A stretch of 10,881 nucleotides of DNA from JAKAKT01 sp041305385. GTDB taxonomy: Archaea > Micrarchaeota > Micrarchaeia > Burarchaeales > JAKAKT01. The notes under the pieces are model-generated. The model saw only the letters and a list, made by a program, of their open reading frames with translations, searched no databases and had not been told where the DNA came from. This document shows positions 10,730 through 10,881 of this stretch, in pieces; within the stretch, counting starts at the first letter, position 1, and every line of letters begins with the position of its first letter. The position numbers and the translations under genes are program-made. The DNA lies in NCBI GenBank assembly GCA_041305385.1, contig JBFYLO010000049.1, positions 1 through 10,881 of the forward strand, written 5' to 3'.

Positions 10730-10881
10730 CTAAAATTCTTTTGATGCACAGTTCAACGAAGAAGAACGGAATTCTATTTTTTTAATATTCAACTTGTCTT
10801 TCAACAATTCGTAGAATACTGTACAGAACCATTCGCAAGTTGAGGGACCTTTACTCACAGATACTCTGCTTTCAGGAAATG
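10730..10881 (-). CDS. Probable 6-carboxytetrahydropterin / 6-pyruvoyl-tetrahydropterin synthase family protein, C-terminal end only
   Basis: An open frame enters from the right edge and ends at TAG (10730-10732), giving the last 49 residues. The stretch GPSTCEWFCTVFYELLKDKL then NIKKIEFRSS follows the C-terminal pattern of QueD/PTPS enzymes: P-[TS]-x-E, an amphipathic helix, L-N-x-x-x-V/I, then a strand ending at a small-residue/aromatic tail. In archaea the QueD branch makes a precursor of archaeosine in tRNA. The His ligands and catalytic Cys lie outside the window, so the assignment rests on this short tail. The region is AT-rich like the neighbouring Fur gene. Confidence 0.5.
   Translation of the reverse strand, partial: FPESRVSVSKGPSTCEWFCTVFYELLKDKLNIKKIEFRSSSLNCASKEF

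Overview
The window looks archaeal. The evidence is a V/A-type ATPase subunit I–H pair, a KaiC/RAD55-like ATPase next to a V4R protein, a 7S-type SRP RNA with a UGUAAC Alu motif, a tRNA-Ser carrying archaeal-style introns, archaeal TATA boxes about 25 nt upstream of predicted transcript starts, and GGAGGTG/GGGGAG-type Shine-Dalgarno sites. Most of the window has moderately high GC (58% in 5161-5220, hand count). The right end drops sharply (23% in 10321-10380). The relaxed, non-canonical tRNA intron hints at a lineage with a broad-specificity splicing endonuclease, such as an ARMAN/Micrarchaeota-like DPANN archaeon or a crenarchaeon. The lineage is inference only.

Layout: 1-909 (minus) holds the start of ATP synthase subunit I, cut by the window edge, preceded by subunit H. 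1025-2189 (minus) is a two-gene signalling unit of KaiC-like ATPase then V4R protein. 2190-2363 is a divergent promoter region. 2364-3512 (plus) is UDP-GlcNAc 2-epimerase. It converges, with a 2-bp gap, on a four-gene minus-strand operon (7682 down to 3515): a CDP-paratose-2-epimerase-like SDR, a GT4 glycosyltransferase, GDP-mannose 4,6-dehydratase and GDP-L-fucose synthase. Together these supply UDP-ManNAc, GDP-fucose and probably another nucleotide sugar, plus a transferase, for a surface glycan or protein glycosylation. 7846-8517 (plus) is an unidentified polytopic membrane protein.

8518-9730 has no convincing intact protein gene and is rich in RNA structure. It holds a multi-branched structured element (8541-8685), an SRP RNA with its own promoter (about 8778-9073), two spacer hairpins, and a tRNA-Ser(GCT) split by two introns. 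One intron is at 37/38 (46 nt). The other lies in the T-loop at 59/60 (102 nt) and carries three hairpins, two of which look duplicated, with conserved loops and different, still fully paired stems. A further row of hairpins follows the tRNA. An orphan TATA box and a frameshifted ORF remnant follow at 9602-9743.

9732-10614 (minus) is an oxidative-stress/iron operon: a Fur/PerR-family regulator, apparently leaderless and with a palindrome at its promoter, overlapping a Dps-like thioferritin gene. The window ends inside the C-terminus of a probable 6-carboxytetrahydropterin/6-pyruvoyl-tetrahydropterin synthase-family gene (10730-10881, minus). The most unusual feature is the doubly interrupted tRNA-Ser with its structured T-loop intron.
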